Source: DAIMZM01 sp036733985
Lineage (GTDB): Bacteria > Bacillota > Dehalobacteriia > UBA4068
Length of the DNA: 22,053 bases
Assembly (NCBI GenBank): GCA_036733985.1
Contig: DAIMZM010000034.1
Span: 1 to 22,053 of the forward strand
Direction of reading: 5' to 3'
Position 1 is the first letter of the stretch, and each line of letters opens with the position of its first letter. The position numbers were made by a program, and so were the translations under genes. This document shows, in pieces, positions 7,036 to 15,922 of this stretch. Below the pieces are notes generated by a model. That model was not told the DNA's origin and searched no databases. It saw nothing but the letters and a program-made list of their open reading frames with translations.

Positions 7036-7964
7036 TGGCCGCCTTTGTCCATCTGCCGGTCTTGGCCGGCCAAACCCTGGCAGCCCTGTCCCCCAGGGAC
7101 GGCGGCGTTTATCTTGACGGTACGGTAGGCGGCGGCGGCCATGCCGCGCTGATCCTGGAAGCCAGCGCTCCCAACGGCTTTTTGCTGGGCCTGGACCGGG
7201 ACCGGGAAGCCCTGGCGGCTGCCGGGGAACGGCTCAGCGTCTTTTCCGGGCGCTTCGCCCTGGCCCAGGGCAATTATGCCGAGATGGCCCGCCTGGCGGC
7301 GGAGCAGGGCGTCACAGCCTGCGACGGCATCCTGCTGGATATCGGCGTATCCTCATTCCAGCTTGATGAAGCGCGCCGGGGTTTCTCCTATATGCAGGAC
7401 GCGCCTTTAGATATGCGCATGGATCAGGAGAGCGGCATCAGCGCCGGAGAGCTGGTAAATACCGCCGCCGCCCAGGAACTGACGGAGATCCTCTACCGCT
7501 ATGGCGAGGAAAAATGGGCGGCCCGCATTGCCCAGTTCATTGTCCGGGAACGGCCTCTAGAGACCACCGGCCAGTTGGTGGACGTGATCAAGGCGGCCAT
7601 CCCCAAGGGGGCCCGGGAGCCGGACCAGCATCCGGCCAAACGGACTTTCCAGGCGCTGCGTATCGCGGTCAATAATGAGCTGGCAGCCCTGGAGCAGGGG
7701 ATAGACGCGGCGGTGACGCTGCTGAAGCCCGGCGGCGTGCTGGCAATCATCACCTTCCACTCCCTGGAAGACCGGCTGGTGAAAGAGAAGTTTCGTTATC
7801 ATAGCAAGGATTGCGTTTGCCCGCCCGGCTTGCCGGTTTGCGTTTGCGGCCATCAGGCGGCGCTGAAGCTTTTGCATAAAAAACCCCTTTCCGCCACAGA
7901 GCAAGAGCTGGCGGAAAACCCCCGCAGCCGTTCGGCCCGCTTACGGGCGGCGGTGAAGCTGTGA
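7035..7964 (+). CDS. rsmH: 16S rRNA (cytosine(1402)-N(4))-methyltransferase
   Basis: A SAM-dependent methyltransferase acting on C1402 of 16S rRNA in the ribosomal P site. The 309-residue product begins with the family N-terminus (HLPVLAGQTLAAL) and has the SAM loop DGTVGGGGHA (28-37), DGILLDIGVSSFQLD (97-111), GFSYMQDAPLDMRMD (116-130), HPAKRTFQALRIAVNNEL (199-216) and ITFHSLEDRLVK (239-250). A cysteine cluster at 260-271 (CVCPPGLPVCVC) is common in Bacillota homologues. The start codon overlaps the mraZ stop by one base and there is no strong ribosome site of its own, in line with translational coupling. Confidence 0.97.
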   Translation: MAAFVHLPVLAGQTLAALSPRDGGVYLDGTVGGGGHAALILEASAPNGFLLGLDRDREALAAAGERLSVFSGRFALAQGNYAEMARLAAEQGVTACDGILLDIGVSSFQLDEARRGFSYMQDAPLDMRMDQESGISAGELVNTAAAQELTEILYRYGEEKWAARIAQFIVRERPLETTGQLVDVIKAAIPKGAREPDQHPAKRTFQALRIAVNNELAALEQGIDAAVTLLKPGGVLAIITFHSLEDRLVKEKFRYHSKDCVCPPGLPVCVCGHQAALKLLHKKPLSATEQELAENPRSRSARLRAAVKL

Positions 7965-7995
7965 AACGTTCTATGGTCAAGGAGGCAGACATACA

Positions 7996-8538
7996 ATGGC
8001 AATGAGTGAACACGCATACGCCTATCAGGCTTTTGAGGAAGCCCGCTCCCTGGAAACCCGCCGGCTGCGTGTGCTGTCCGGCGCGGCTGCCCGGGAAAAA
8101 GCCAATGCCCGGCGGATCGACGCGGTGAAGATCGCGCTGCTCATTACCTCGGTGCTGGTTTATTTCCTGGGCGTCACCTTCATGGAGTCGAAAATCGGGG
8201 ATGTGGGGGCGGAGATCAACAGCTTGAAGGAACAAATCGCGGCTGTGGAGAATGACTCTTTGCGGGCTGATTTAACCATCGGCGAGCTGTCTTCCCTGGA
8301 GCGCATCGAAACCTATGCCCGGGAAAACCTGGGTATGCTGCCCACGGATACGGGCAATATTTATTACCTGAACAAAGAGAGCTCGATGATGATCGCCCAG
8401 GGCCAGCTGCAGCTGGCGGAAACCGAAGCTGTCCTGGATGCGCCGGCGGAGGAAAACCATCCCTTCCTGCAGAACCTGGCCGCGGTGCTGAAAGACTATT
8501 TTAATCAAACAGCCCTGGCCGCGGCGGACGGCCAATGA
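7996..8538 (+). CDS. ftsL: Cell division protein FtsL-like (septum initiator)
   Basis: A bitopic membrane protein of 180 residues: cytoplasmic basic N-terminus (to about 43), a single transmembrane helix at about 44-63, a coiled-coil region at about 66-100 and the conserved segment RIETYARENLGM (103-114) typical of FtsL/DivIC proteins. A variable tail to residue 180 makes it longer than most FtsL proteins. It would join DivIB/FtsQ and DivIC in the divisome and activate the FtsW-PBP pair encoded downstream. GGAGG lies 10 bases before the ATG at 7996; a second ATG at 8002 is possible. Position between rsmH and the PBP gene is the standard one and supports the call despite low sequence conservation. 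Confidence 0.85.
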   Translation: MAMSEHAYAYQAFEEARSLETRRLRVLSGAAAREKANARRIDAVKIALLITSVLVYFLGVTFMESKIGDVGAEINSLKEQIAAVENDSLRADLTIGELSSLERIETYARENLGMLPTDTGNIYYLNKESSMMIAQGQLQLAETEAVLDAPAEENHPFLQNLAAVLKDYFNQTALAAADGQ

Positions 8539-8564
8539 GCGGCGGATCATAAAGGAGCGTAGTG

Positions 8565-10748
8565 ATGGCAGAGGTTAAGAATTCCATGCGGCGCAAAATG
8601 ACGCTGGTGCTTGTTTTGACCCTGCTGGGCTTTGTGGCCGTTGTTATCAAACTGTTTGTGATCCAGTTTATCCAGGGCGATTTTTTGCAGCAGCAGGCTG
8701 AAGAACGCCGGACCCGGGATCTGGTGGTTTCCGCCTCCCGGGGCACGGTTTTTGACCGCAATGGCAATAAGCTGGCCATCAGCATCACTTCCGATTCCCT
8801 GGCCGCTTTGCCGGCCTCGGTGGCGGAGGGGGCGGCAGCGGCGGCGGAGGCGGGAACAGCCAATTACACAGCGGATACCGCCCGCTATCTCTCGGAGCTG
8901 CTGGGCCTGGATTACGACAAGGTTTACGGAAAGCTCACCGCCAACACCACCTTTGAATGGATTAAGCGCAAGGTGGATTTTGATCTGGCTGCCGAGATCG
9001 ACGCGAAAATCGAGGCAGGAGAATTGCCCGGCATACAGTTGGTGGAGGAATCCCAGCGGTATTATCCCCAGGGGACTCTGGCAGCTCATGTGCTGGGCTT
9101 TGCCGGTATTGACAATCAGGGGCTGGAAGGGGTGGAAATTGCCCTGGATCAATGGCTGCAGGGCGAGGACGGCCGTATTATCGGCCAGTACGACGCTAAG
9201 GAGCATGCCATCCCCTATTTGAACGACACCTATATCCCGCCGGTGGACGGCTGTGAGGTTTATCTGACCCTTGACGAGAATATCCAGTATTTCTGTGAGC
9301 GGGAGCTGGAAGCGCTGATGAACAGCGAAACCCCGCCCAAGCGGGCCGGCATCATCGTCATGAACCCCAAAAACGGCGATATCCTGGCTCTGGCCTGCTC
9401 CGAACCTTTTGATCCCAATCATTGGGAGGATTATGAGTCCTCCTCCTGGCGGAATTTTCTTATTTCCGATTCCTATGAGCCCGGTTCCACCTTTAAGATC
9501 GTCACCGCGGCCACAGCCCTGGAAGAAGGCACCGTGGATCTGAACAGCAGCTTTTACGACCCCGGCTATATCAATGTGGCCGGCGCTCAGATCCACTGCT
9601 GGGCCTCGGTGCCCCATGGCAGCCAGGATCTGGCGGCGGCGGTAAAAAATTCCTGCAACCCGGCTTTTGTGCAGATCGGCCAGAGTATCGAAGCCAAGGA
9701 AAAGGGTTTATTCTATAAATATATCAAAGCGTTCAATTTCGGCTCCCAAACCGGCGTTGATTTGCCCGGGGAGGCCACAGGTATTCTGCAAGCGCCGGAG
9801 AATGTTAATGCGGTGGAGATCGCCACCATTTCCATTGGCCAGGGCATTGCCGTCACCCCCATACAGATGGTCACCGCCGCCAGTGCGGTGGCGAACGGGG
9901 GCCAGCTGCTCCGGCCTCAAATCGTCGAGAAGGTGGTGCGGGACGGCAAAACCGTTTACGAAGGCGAAGCGGATATTGAGCGCCGCATCATCTCCGCGGA
10001 TACGGCGGCCACCTTAAGGGAGCTGCTGGTGGGCGTGGTGCGGGATGGCTCCGGCAAGAACGCGGCCGTCTCCGGCTATCATATCGCGGGGAAAACCGGC
10101 ACGGCCCAAAAGGCCGAGGGCGGCGTTTATGTGCCCGGCCGGTATGTGGCGTCCTTCGTGGGCATGGCGCCGGCGGATGATCCGGAGCTGGTCTGCCTGG
10201 TAATCGTGGATGAACCCTCCGGTGTTTTCTACGGCTCCCAGGTGGCTGCGCCGATTTTCAAAGCCGTGGTCTCCGACGCCCTGCGTTACTTGGGGGTGGC
10301 CCCCAGCTATACCTCGCCGGACAGCACCGGGGAGGACGCCGGTATCGTGGTGCAGGTGCCGAATGTGGTGAACCTGGATCTGGATTCCGCCGTTAACGCC
10401 CTGCATGCCTCGGGCTTTTCCGTGGAGGTGGTCGGGGATGGGCTGCTGGTTTCCAGCCAATACCCCGCCGGCCTGTCCATGGCGGATAGCGGCAGCACCG
10501 TGGCCCTGCATACCGGTGGCGTCGCCCAGACCGAGAGCGGCGTCCAGGTGACGGTGCCGGATCTCCGGGGCAAGCGCTTTGCCGAGATCGCCAGCCTCAT
10601 GTCCCAGCTGGGCCTGGGCCTGATGGCCGACGGCAACGGCGTGGCCTATGCCCAGGAGCCCGCCGCCGGTACGCTGGTGGACGGCGGCAGCGTGGTCACG
10701 GTCAAATTTAATGAAGAAAACCAAACCATCAATACGATGGAGCCATAA
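8565..10748 (+). CDS. ftsI: Class B penicillin-binding protein with two PASTA domains (FtsI/SpoVD type)
   Basis: A monofunctional D,D-transpeptidase that cross-links septal peptidoglycan outside the membrane. With the ATG at 8565 it has 727 residues: transmembrane anchor about 12-35, dimerisation domain starting at SASRGTVFDRNG (57-68), transpeptidase domain with catalytic S308 in STFK, the SCN motif at 363-365 and KTG at 510-512, then two PASTA domains at about 597-651 and 663-715. ATG 8565 has GGAG 7 bases upstream; the GTG at 8562 would be too close. PASTA domains are found in Bacillota Pbp2X and SpoVD proteins, so vegetative division (FtsI/Pbp2B) versus spore cortex (SpoVD) cannot be decided from sequence. 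As the only PBP beside ftsL and ftsW, a division role is likelier. Confidence 0.93.
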   Translation: MAEVKNSMRRKMTLVLVLTLLGFVAVVIKLFVIQFIQGDFLQQQAEERRTRDLVVSASRGTVFDRNGNKLAISITSDSLAALPASVAEGAAAAAEAGTANYTADTARYLSELLGLDYDKVYGKLTANTTFEWIKRKVDFDLAAEIDAKIEAGELPGIQLVEESQRYYPQGTLAAHVLGFAGIDNQGLEGVEIALDQWLQGEDGRIIGQYDAKEHAIPYLNDTYIPPVDGCEVYLTLDENIQYFCERELEALMNSETPPKRAGIIVMNPKNGDILALACSEPFDPNHWEDYESSSWRNFLISDSYEPGSTFKIVTAATALEEGTVDLNSSFYDPGYINVAGAQIHCWASVPHGSQDLAAAVKNSCNPAFVQIGQSIEAKEKGLFYKYIKAFNFGSQTGVDLPGEATGILQAPENVNAVEIATISIGQGIAVTPIQMVTAASAVANGGQLLRPQIVEKVVRDGKTVYEGEADIERRIISADTAATLRELLVGVVRDGSGKNAAVSGYHIAGKTGTAQKAEGGVYVPGRYVASFVGMAPADDPELVCLVIVDEPSGVFYGSQVAAPIFKAVVSDALRYLGVAPSYTSPDSTGEDAGIVVQVPNVVNLDLDSAVNALHASGFSVEVVGDGLLVSSQYPAGLSMADSGSTVALHTGGVAQTESGVQVTVPDLRGKRFAEIASLMSQLGLGLMADGNGVAYAQEPAAGTLVDGGSVVTVKFNEENQTINTMEP

Positions 10749-10764
10749 AGCGGGGAGGGATTTT

Positions 10765-12264
10765 ATGCGGCTAAGCGAATTATTAACGGCTCTGGGGGAT
10801 AATATGCTGGAGCGGCGTTTGGCAGCTGTTGATCCGGAGATCAGGGGCTTGGCTTACGATTCCCGGAAAGTGCTGCCGGGAGAGGTTTTTACCGCCATTC
10901 CCGGGATCAAGGAGGATGGACATGCCTATCTGGGCCAGGCCGTTGCCAACGGCGCGGCGGCCTTGATCTATCAGCAGGGGGAGGCCCCTGTGCCTGAGGA
11001 TCTGCCGGCGGTGCGGGTCAAGGACAGCCGGGTGGCTTTGGCCGCCCTGTCCGCTGCTTTTTACCAGCATCCGGATCAGCGCCTGCGCCTGATCGGCGTC
11101 ACCGGCACCAATGGCAAAACCACCACCACCATGCTGATCAAATGGCTGTTGGAGCAGGCCGGGCATAAAACCGGCCTGGTGGGCACGGTCTGCCATATGG
11201 CAGGCGAGACGGTGCTGCCTTCCAGCCATACCACCCCGGAATCCCTGGAGCTGTTCCGCCTGTTCAGCCTCATGGCGGAGCAGGGCTGCACTTACGCGGT
11301 GATGGAGGTTTCCAGCCATGCCCTGTCCCAGGGCCGGGTTTCGGCCTGCAATTTTTGCGGCGCCGTGTTCACCAATCTGACCCAGGATCATCTGGATTAT
11401 CATGGCAGCTTTGAGCACTATCTGATGGCCAAAGTCAAGCTGTTCCAGATGCTGGATACCAAAGCCGGCCCCAACCGTTACGGTGTGATCAATGTGAATG
11501 ATAAGTCCAGCCCCATTTTTGCCCAGCATTGCGCCGCGCCCCTGCTCACTTATGGCAGCGACGAGGACGGCTCGGCTCTCAGGCTGCTGCATTATCATCC
11601 CACTCTGGACGGGAACAGCTTCAGCCTGATCTATAACGGCCGGCTTTACCAGGTGAACATACCGCTGCTGGGCAAATTCAATGTTTACAATACCCTGGCC
11701 GCCATGGCTGTGGCCCTGGCCGAAGGGATACCCATGGACGGGATCATCGCCGCCCTGAAAACCGCGCCCCAAGCCCCGGGCCGCTTTGAACTGATCGACG
11801 AAGGCCAGGATTTTAATGTGGTGGTGGATTATGCCCATACCCCGGACGGCCTGCAGAATGTGCTTTCCGCCGCCAAAAAGCTGCACCCCCGCCGTTTGAT
11901 CACGGTTTTCGGCTGCGGCGGCAACCGGGATAAGGGCAAGCGCCCGATTATGGGCCGGATCGCCGGTTCCGTAAGCGACGTGGCCATCATCACTTCGGAT
12001 AATCCCCGCTTTGAAGCGCCCCTGGATATCATCGACCAGATCGAGCAGGGCATACGGCAGGTCTGCCATAATTATCTGGTGGAGGAGGACCGGGCCCAGG
12101 CCATCCGCCTGGCCCTGAACATGGCGGAATCCGGGGATATGGTGGTGATCGCCGGCAAGGGCCATGAGGATTACCAGATCATCGGCGAGACCAGGCAGCA
12201 TTTTGACGACCGGGAAATCGTCCGGCAGCTGCTCCGGGAAAAGTTGGGCCAGTCCCGGGATTAA
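10765..12264 (+). CDS. murE: UDP-MurNAc-tripeptide synthetase, meso-DAP type
   Basis: A cytoplasmic ATP-dependent Mur ligase that adds the third stem-peptide residue to UDP-MurNAc-L-Ala-D-Glu. It has 499 residues, normal for the family. Visible marks are the P-loop GTNGKTTTT (114-122), TTPE (156-159), EVSSHAL (181-187), LTQDHLDYHG (205-214), the region of the carbamylated lysine (AKVK, 222-225), DYAHTPD (355-361) and GKGHEDYQ (464-471). DNPR at 412-415 is the known signature for meso-diaminopimelate rather than lysine. GGGGAGGGA precedes the ATG, which lies 16 bases after the PBP stop. The next gene is mraY; murF, normally between them, is absent. Confidence 0.96.
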   Translation: MRLSELLTALGDNMLERRLAAVDPEIRGLAYDSRKVLPGEVFTAIPGIKEDGHAYLGQAVANGAAALIYQQGEAPVPEDLPAVRVKDSRVALAALSAAFYQHPDQRLRLIGVTGTNGKTTTTMLIKWLLEQAGHKTGLVGTVCHMAGETVLPSSHTTPESLELFRLFSLMAEQGCTYAVMEVSSHALSQGRVSACNFCGAVFTNLTQDHLDYHGSFEHYLMAKVKLFQMLDTKAGPNRYGVINVNDKSSPIFAQHCAAPLLTYGSDEDGSALRLLHYHPTLDGNSFSLIYNGRLYQVNIPLLGKFNVYNTLAAMAVALAEGIPMDGIIAALKTAPQAPGRFELIDEGQDFNVVVDYAHTPDGLQNVLSAAKKLHPRRLITVFGCGGNRDKGKRPIMGRIAGSVSDVAIITSDNPRFEAPLDIIDQIEQGIRQVCHNYLVEEDRAQAIRLALNMAESGDMVVIAGKGHEDYQIIGETRQHFDDREIVRQLLREKLGQSRD

Positions 12265-12325
12265 ATTTTGCCAGCGGCCCAGATGGGCTTGTTGTTTCAT
12301 ATGCTGAGATAAAGAGGTTGGGCGC

Positions 12326-13318
12326 ATGTTTCTTGCAGTGTTACTCATGTTTTTCGGCGGATTGCTGCTGGTGATCATTACCGGCCGTTTGCTGCTGCCC
12401 TTATTGATCCGGCTGAAGGTGGGGCAGGCCATCCGCAGCGACGGCCCCCGCCGCCATTTGGCCAAAGCCGGCACCCCCACCATGGGCGGGCTGTTCTTCA
12501 TCGTCGCTATGCTGGCGCTGGTGATTTTCCTGCCGGGAAAAACGCCCCGGACAGCCCTTTGGCTGTTCAGCTTTTTGGCTTTTGCCCTGATCGGCTTTTT
12601 GGATGATTATACCAAGCTGCGCCACCGGCAGAACCAGGGCCTGACCGGCAGGCAAAAGCTGGCCGGGCAGTTTATGGCCGCTGCCTTGCTTTTGCTGGGC
12701 AATGCCTGGTACGACCCGCATCCTACCCTGATCCTGCATCTATCCGGCCAGCCCTGGTTCGATCTGGGCTGGTGGTATTATCCGCTGATGGCTGTTTTCA
12801 TCGTGGGCATGGTCAATGCGGTGAATTTAACCGACGGCCTGGACGGCCTGGCTGCCGGGGTCAGCTTTTCCACGGCCGCGGGCTTTGCCATCACCTGCTC
12901 GGTAACGGTCTATCAGCCCCTGGCCCAGGCCCTGGGCAATTACGGGGATCTGAGCCTGCTGGCGGTGGGCCTGGCCGGCTGCTGCCTGGGCTTCCTCTTC
13001 TATAACCGTTACCCGGCCCGGGTCTTTATGGGCGATATCGGCTCCATGGCCTTAGGCGGGGCCATGACCGGCCTGGCCCTGGCAGCCAATCAGGAATTGC
13101 TGCTGATCGGCTTCGGCTTCGTCTATCTGGCGGAGGCCTTATCCGTGATGCTGCAGGTGGCCAGCTTCCAGCTGACCCGGAGACGGATTTTCCTCATGGC
13201 GCCCCTGCATCATCATTTTGAGTTAAAGGGCTTCAAGGAAACCAAGGTCACGGCCTTATTTTCCCTGGCCTCCGCGGTTTGCGTTTTCGTCACCCTGCTT
13301 TTATGCGCGGTTTTTTGA
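12326..13318 (+). CDS. mraY: Phospho-N-acetylmuramoyl-pentapeptide-transferase
   Basis: The polytopic membrane enzyme that moves phospho-MurNAc-pentapeptide from UDP to undecaprenyl phosphate, making lipid I. The 330-residue product has about ten hydrophobic segments. Conserved blocks are KAGTPTMGG (47-55), the aspartate pair in LDDYTK (92-97), NAVNLTDGLDGLA (164-176), MGDIGS (235-240) and the triple-histidine loop APLHHHFE (292-299). GAGG lies 8 bases before the ATG. It starts 61 bases after murE, a short gap where murF would normally be. Its stop codon lies immediately before the Shine-Dalgarno of murD. Confidence 0.96.
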   Translation: MFLAVLLMFFGGLLLVIITGRLLLPLLIRLKVGQAIRSDGPRRHLAKAGTPTMGGLFFIVAMLALVIFLPGKTPRTALWLFSFLAFALIGFLDDYTKLRHRQNQGLTGRQKLAGQFMAAALLLLGNAWYDPHPTLILHLSGQPWFDLGWWYYPLMAVFIVGMVNAVNLTDGLDGLAAGVSFSTAAGFAITCSVTVYQPLAQALGNYGDLSLLAVGLAGCCLGFLFYNRYPARVFMGDIGSMALGGAMTGLALAANQELLLIGFGFVYLAEALSVMLQVASFQLTRRRIFLMAPLHHHFELKGFKETKVTALFSLASAVCVFVTLLLCAVF

Positions 13319-13326
13319 GGTGGGCC

Positions 13327-14670
13327 ATGGATTTGCGGCATAGTACGGTTTTAGTGATGGGCGCGGGCCTGTCCGGTGTGGCGGCAGCCCGTTATCTTTG
13401 GGAACAAGGCGCCCGGGTCTTGCTGGCGGACGGCAAAAGCCGGGACAAGCTCAGCCCCGAGGCCCTGGCTTTGGAGGCCTTGGGCGTGACCCTGCTGGCG
13501 GAGAACGATTTGCCGGCGGAAGTGTTTTGGGATTGGGCCGTGACCAGCCCCGGCGTGCCGCCGGGCGTACCCCAGCTGGCCCGGACCCGGGCAGCGGGGA
13601 AGCCGGTCATCGGCGAGGTGGAACTGGCCTGGATGACGGCTCAGGCCCCCTTCATCGGCATTACCGGCACCAATGGCAAAACCACCACCACGGCCCTGAC
13701 CGCCTATATTTTACAGCAGTCAGGGATCCGGGTGCTGCTGGGCGGGAATATCGGCCTGCCCCTGGTTTCCGGCGCCGCCGGCTTTCGCAACGGCTATATC
13801 GTGGCCGAGCTCTCCAGCTTCCAGCTGGAGAGCTGCCGGAATTTCCGTCCCCGGATCGCCGTGATGCTGAATTTGACCCCGGATCATCTGGACCGCCATG
13901 GCAGCATGGAAAATTACGCCGCTGCCAAAGAGAAGATTTTCGCCAAGCAGCAGGACACGGATTTCGCCATCCTCAATTGGGATGATCCCTACCTGCGGGG
14001 CATCGCGCCTGGGCAAAAAGGCCGGGTGCTGTTTTTTTCCACGGAAGAGCCGGTGGAAGAAGGCGCATTTTTGGATAAAAAGGGCCAAATCCATTTCCGG
14101 GAATCCGGCCGGGACATGTATGCTTTGGCCGCGGACAGCATATATATAAAGGGCCGGCATAATATCAGCAATGCCCTGGCCGCCGCTTTGGCCGCCCATG
14201 CCGCCGGCGCGGCTTACCCGGCGATCAGCCAGGCGCTGGCTTCTTTCCCCGGGGTGCCCCACCGGCTGGAATTCGTCTTAAAGAAAAACGGCGTCACCTA
14301 TATCAATGATTCCAAGGGTACCAATCCGGACAGCACGGAAAAGGCGCTGCTGGCCTATGACGCCCCGATTATCCTGCTGCTGGGGGGGTATGATAAGGGC
14401 GCGGATTTCCGGGGCCTGATGGGGCTGGTGCGGGAACGGGTCCGCCTGGCCATCTTCTACGGCGCGGTGCGCCCCAGGCTGATCCAGGCGGCGGCGGAGA
14501 CCCCCGGCGTTCACTATCTTCTGGCAGAGGATCTGGCGGACGCGGTGGCCCAGGCCATAGGCCAAGCCCGGCCCGGGGATGTGGTGATGCTTTCCCCGGC
14601 CTGCGCCTCCTGGGACGCTTTTGATAATTTTGAGCAGCGGGGCGATTTGTTTAAGGAATTGGTGAGATAA
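13327..14670 (+). CDS. murD: UDP-N-acetylmuramoyl-L-alanine--D-glutamate ligase
   Basis: A cytoplasmic Mur ligase that adds D-glutamate to UDP-MurNAc-L-Ala. The 447-residue protein begins with a Rossmann-like uracil-binding region (VLVMGAGLSGVAAA, 8-21), then the P-loop GTNGKTTTT (114-122), the NIGLP (141-145) and ELSSFQLES (161-169) blocks, LTPDHLDRHG (183-192), a lysine likely to be carbamylated (K201 region), HNISNALAA, NDSKGTNPDST and the C-terminal SPACASWDAF. I chose the ATG at 13327 because GAGG sits 6 bases upstream; earlier in-frame starts overlap mraY and lack a ribosome site. It ends directly against the ftsW start codon. Confidence 0.96.
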   Translation: MDLRHSTVLVMGAGLSGVAAARYLWEQGARVLLADGKSRDKLSPEALALEALGVTLLAENDLPAEVFWDWAVTSPGVPPGVPQLARTRAAGKPVIGEVELAWMTAQAPFIGITGTNGKTTTTALTAYILQQSGIRVLLGGNIGLPLVSGAAGFRNGYIVAELSSFQLESCRNFRPRIAVMLNLTPDHLDRHGSMENYAAAKEKIFAKQQDTDFAILNWDDPYLRGIAPGQKGRVLFFSTEEPVEEGAFLDKKGQIHFRESGRDMYALAADSIYIKGRHNISNALAAALAAHAAGAAYPAISQALASFPGVPHRLEFVLKKNGVTYINDSKGTNPDSTEKALLAYDAPIILLLGGYDKGADFRGLMGLVRERVRLAIFYGAVRPRLIQAAAETPGVHYLLAEDLADAVAQAIGQARPGDVVMLSPACASWDAFDNFEQRGDLFKELVR

Positions 14671-15789
14671 TTGGCGTCAAAACCGGTAAAAAAAACCAAA
14701 AGCAAACCTGATTGGTGGCTGCTGCTTTCAACTTTGCTGTTGATTGCGGTGGGCATCATTATGGTTTTTTCCGCCAGCCAGTACTTTGCCCGCTACGCGC
14801 CGTATAATGACAGCTACTATTTCCTGAAATCCCAGCTGACCAACGCGGGGGTGGGCGCTGTCCTGATGCTCTTGGCTTATAAAATGGATTACCGCCTCTA
14901 CCGCAAGCTTTCTTACCCCGCTTACCTGGTGGTCTTGGGCCTGCTGGTGTTCATGGTGCTGAGCAGCCAGATCGAGGAGGTGGGCGGGGCCAAGCGCTGG
15001 ATAGAAGTGGCGGGGCAGAATTTCCAGCCCTCGGAGCTGGCCAAGATCGCCCTGCCCATGGCTTTGGCCAAATTCATGACTGATCATTACCGGAGCATCC
15101 CGGATTTCAAGGGCGGCTTCCTGCCCGCCCTGGGCCTGACCGGCCTGACCGCGGGCCTGATTTTTATGCAGAAGGCCCTGAGCAATGCCCTGGTGGTGGG
15201 GACGGTGGGCTTTATTATGATGATTGTTAGCGGCGTGCGGGGCAAATATATGTCCGGCACCATTGCCTTGGGCCTGGCCGGGGTGGGCGGGGCCATTATC
15301 ATGGAGCCCTACCGGATGAACCGCATCTATGCCTGGCTGGATCCCTGGAGCGACCCCCAGGTAGGCGGTTATCAGACCATCCAATCCCTGCTGGCCCTGG
15401 GCAACGGCGGCCTGACCGGCGTGGGCCTGGGCAGCGGCGGCTCCAAATGGTTTTATTTGCCGGCTCAGCATACGGATTTTATCTTCTCTGTGCTGGGGGA
15501 GGAAATGGGCTTCCTGGGCGCGCTTTTCGTCATGCTGCTGCTGGTGTTCATCATCTGGCGGGGCATGCTGGTGGCGGTGCGGGTGCGGAATTTCTACGCC
15601 TCCCTGCTGGCCATGGGCATGATCTGCAGCATTGCCGTGCAGACCATGATCAATCTGGGCGTGGTTACCGGGCTGCTGCCGGTCACCGGCGTGACCCTGC
15701 CCTTTGTCAGCTACGGCGGCTCCTCCCTGGTGGTCTGTATGGTGATGATCGGCATGCTGCTGAATATATCCCGGCATACTGAAAAATGA
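14671..15789 (+). CDS. ftsW: Septal SEDS peptidoglycan glycosyltransferase FtsW
   Basis: A SEDS-family polytopic membrane enzyme that polymerises lipid II with its partner class B PBP. The 372-residue product has about ten membrane segments and typical motifs: GAKRWIEV (106-113), FQPSELAK (118-125), LDPWSDPQVGGYQ (223-235), the block YLPAQHTDFIFSVLGEEMG (262-280) holding the expected catalytic Asp (D269), and LPFVSYGGSS (343-352). The start is a TTG placed immediately after the murD TAA; GGTGA 5 bases upstream supports it and no better start exists before the first membrane segment. The conserved PDLGT-like motif is replaced by KALSNALVV (168-176). FtsW versus RodA is decided mainly by the dcw context. 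Confidence 0.92.
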   Translation: MASKPVKKTKSKPDWWLLLSTLLLIAVGIIMVFSASQYFARYAPYNDSYYFLKSQLTNAGVGAVLMLLAYKMDYRLYRKLSYPAYLVVLGLLVFMVLSSQIEEVGGAKRWIEVAGQNFQPSELAKIALPMALAKFMTDHYRSIPDFKGGFLPALGLTGLTAGLIFMQKALSNALVVGTVGFIMMIVSGVRGKYMSGTIALGLAGVGGAIIMEPYRMNRIYAWLDPWSDPQVGGYQTIQSLLALGNGGLTGVGLGSGGSKWFYLPAQHTDFIFSVLGEEMGFLGALFVMLLLVFIIWRGMLVAVRVRNFYASLLAMGMICSIAVQTMINLGVVTGLLPVTGVTLPFVSYGGSSLVVCMVMIGMLLNISRHTEK

Positions 15790-15818
15790 AGCCGTCCCGG
15801 CGGTTCATAATTTCTCCC

Positions 15819-15846
15819 TTGATTAATAGGATTTATAGTGTATAAT
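15819..15846 (+). promoter_or_regulatory. Internal promoter upstream of murG
   Basis: TTGATT (15819-15824) and a perfect TATAAT (15841-15846) are 16 bases apart in an AT-rich pocket inside an otherwise GC-rich operon. Transcription would start near 15853, giving a leader of about 70 bases. Confidence 0.7.
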
Positions 15847-15876
15847 ATATTAGGCATGTTGGGCCGTAACCCCAGA

Positions 15877-15912
15877 CCGGGCAGGCTTGTCTGACGGCCG
15901 TCAACTTGCCGG
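15877..15912 (+). promoter_or_regulatory. Hairpin in the murG leader abutting the ribosome site
   Basis: CCGGGCAGG (15877-15885) can pair with CTTGCCGG (15905-15912) with one bulged G, and the palindrome GACGGCCGTC (15893-15902) lies in the loop. The 3' arm takes the first two G of the GGGGGAG ribosome site. A regulatory role is only a possibility. Confidence 0.3.
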
Positions 15913-15922
15913 GGGAGAAAAG

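Noticed and set aside
12265..12325. Possible murF remnant (short frame ending MGLLFHMLR before a TAA)
   Set aside because: Too short and without any convincing match to the MurF C-terminus that I can recall.
10783..12501. 572-codon open frame on the - strand opposite murE
   Set aside because: It lies across murE and the start of mraY, both unmistakable genes, and its product has no family features.
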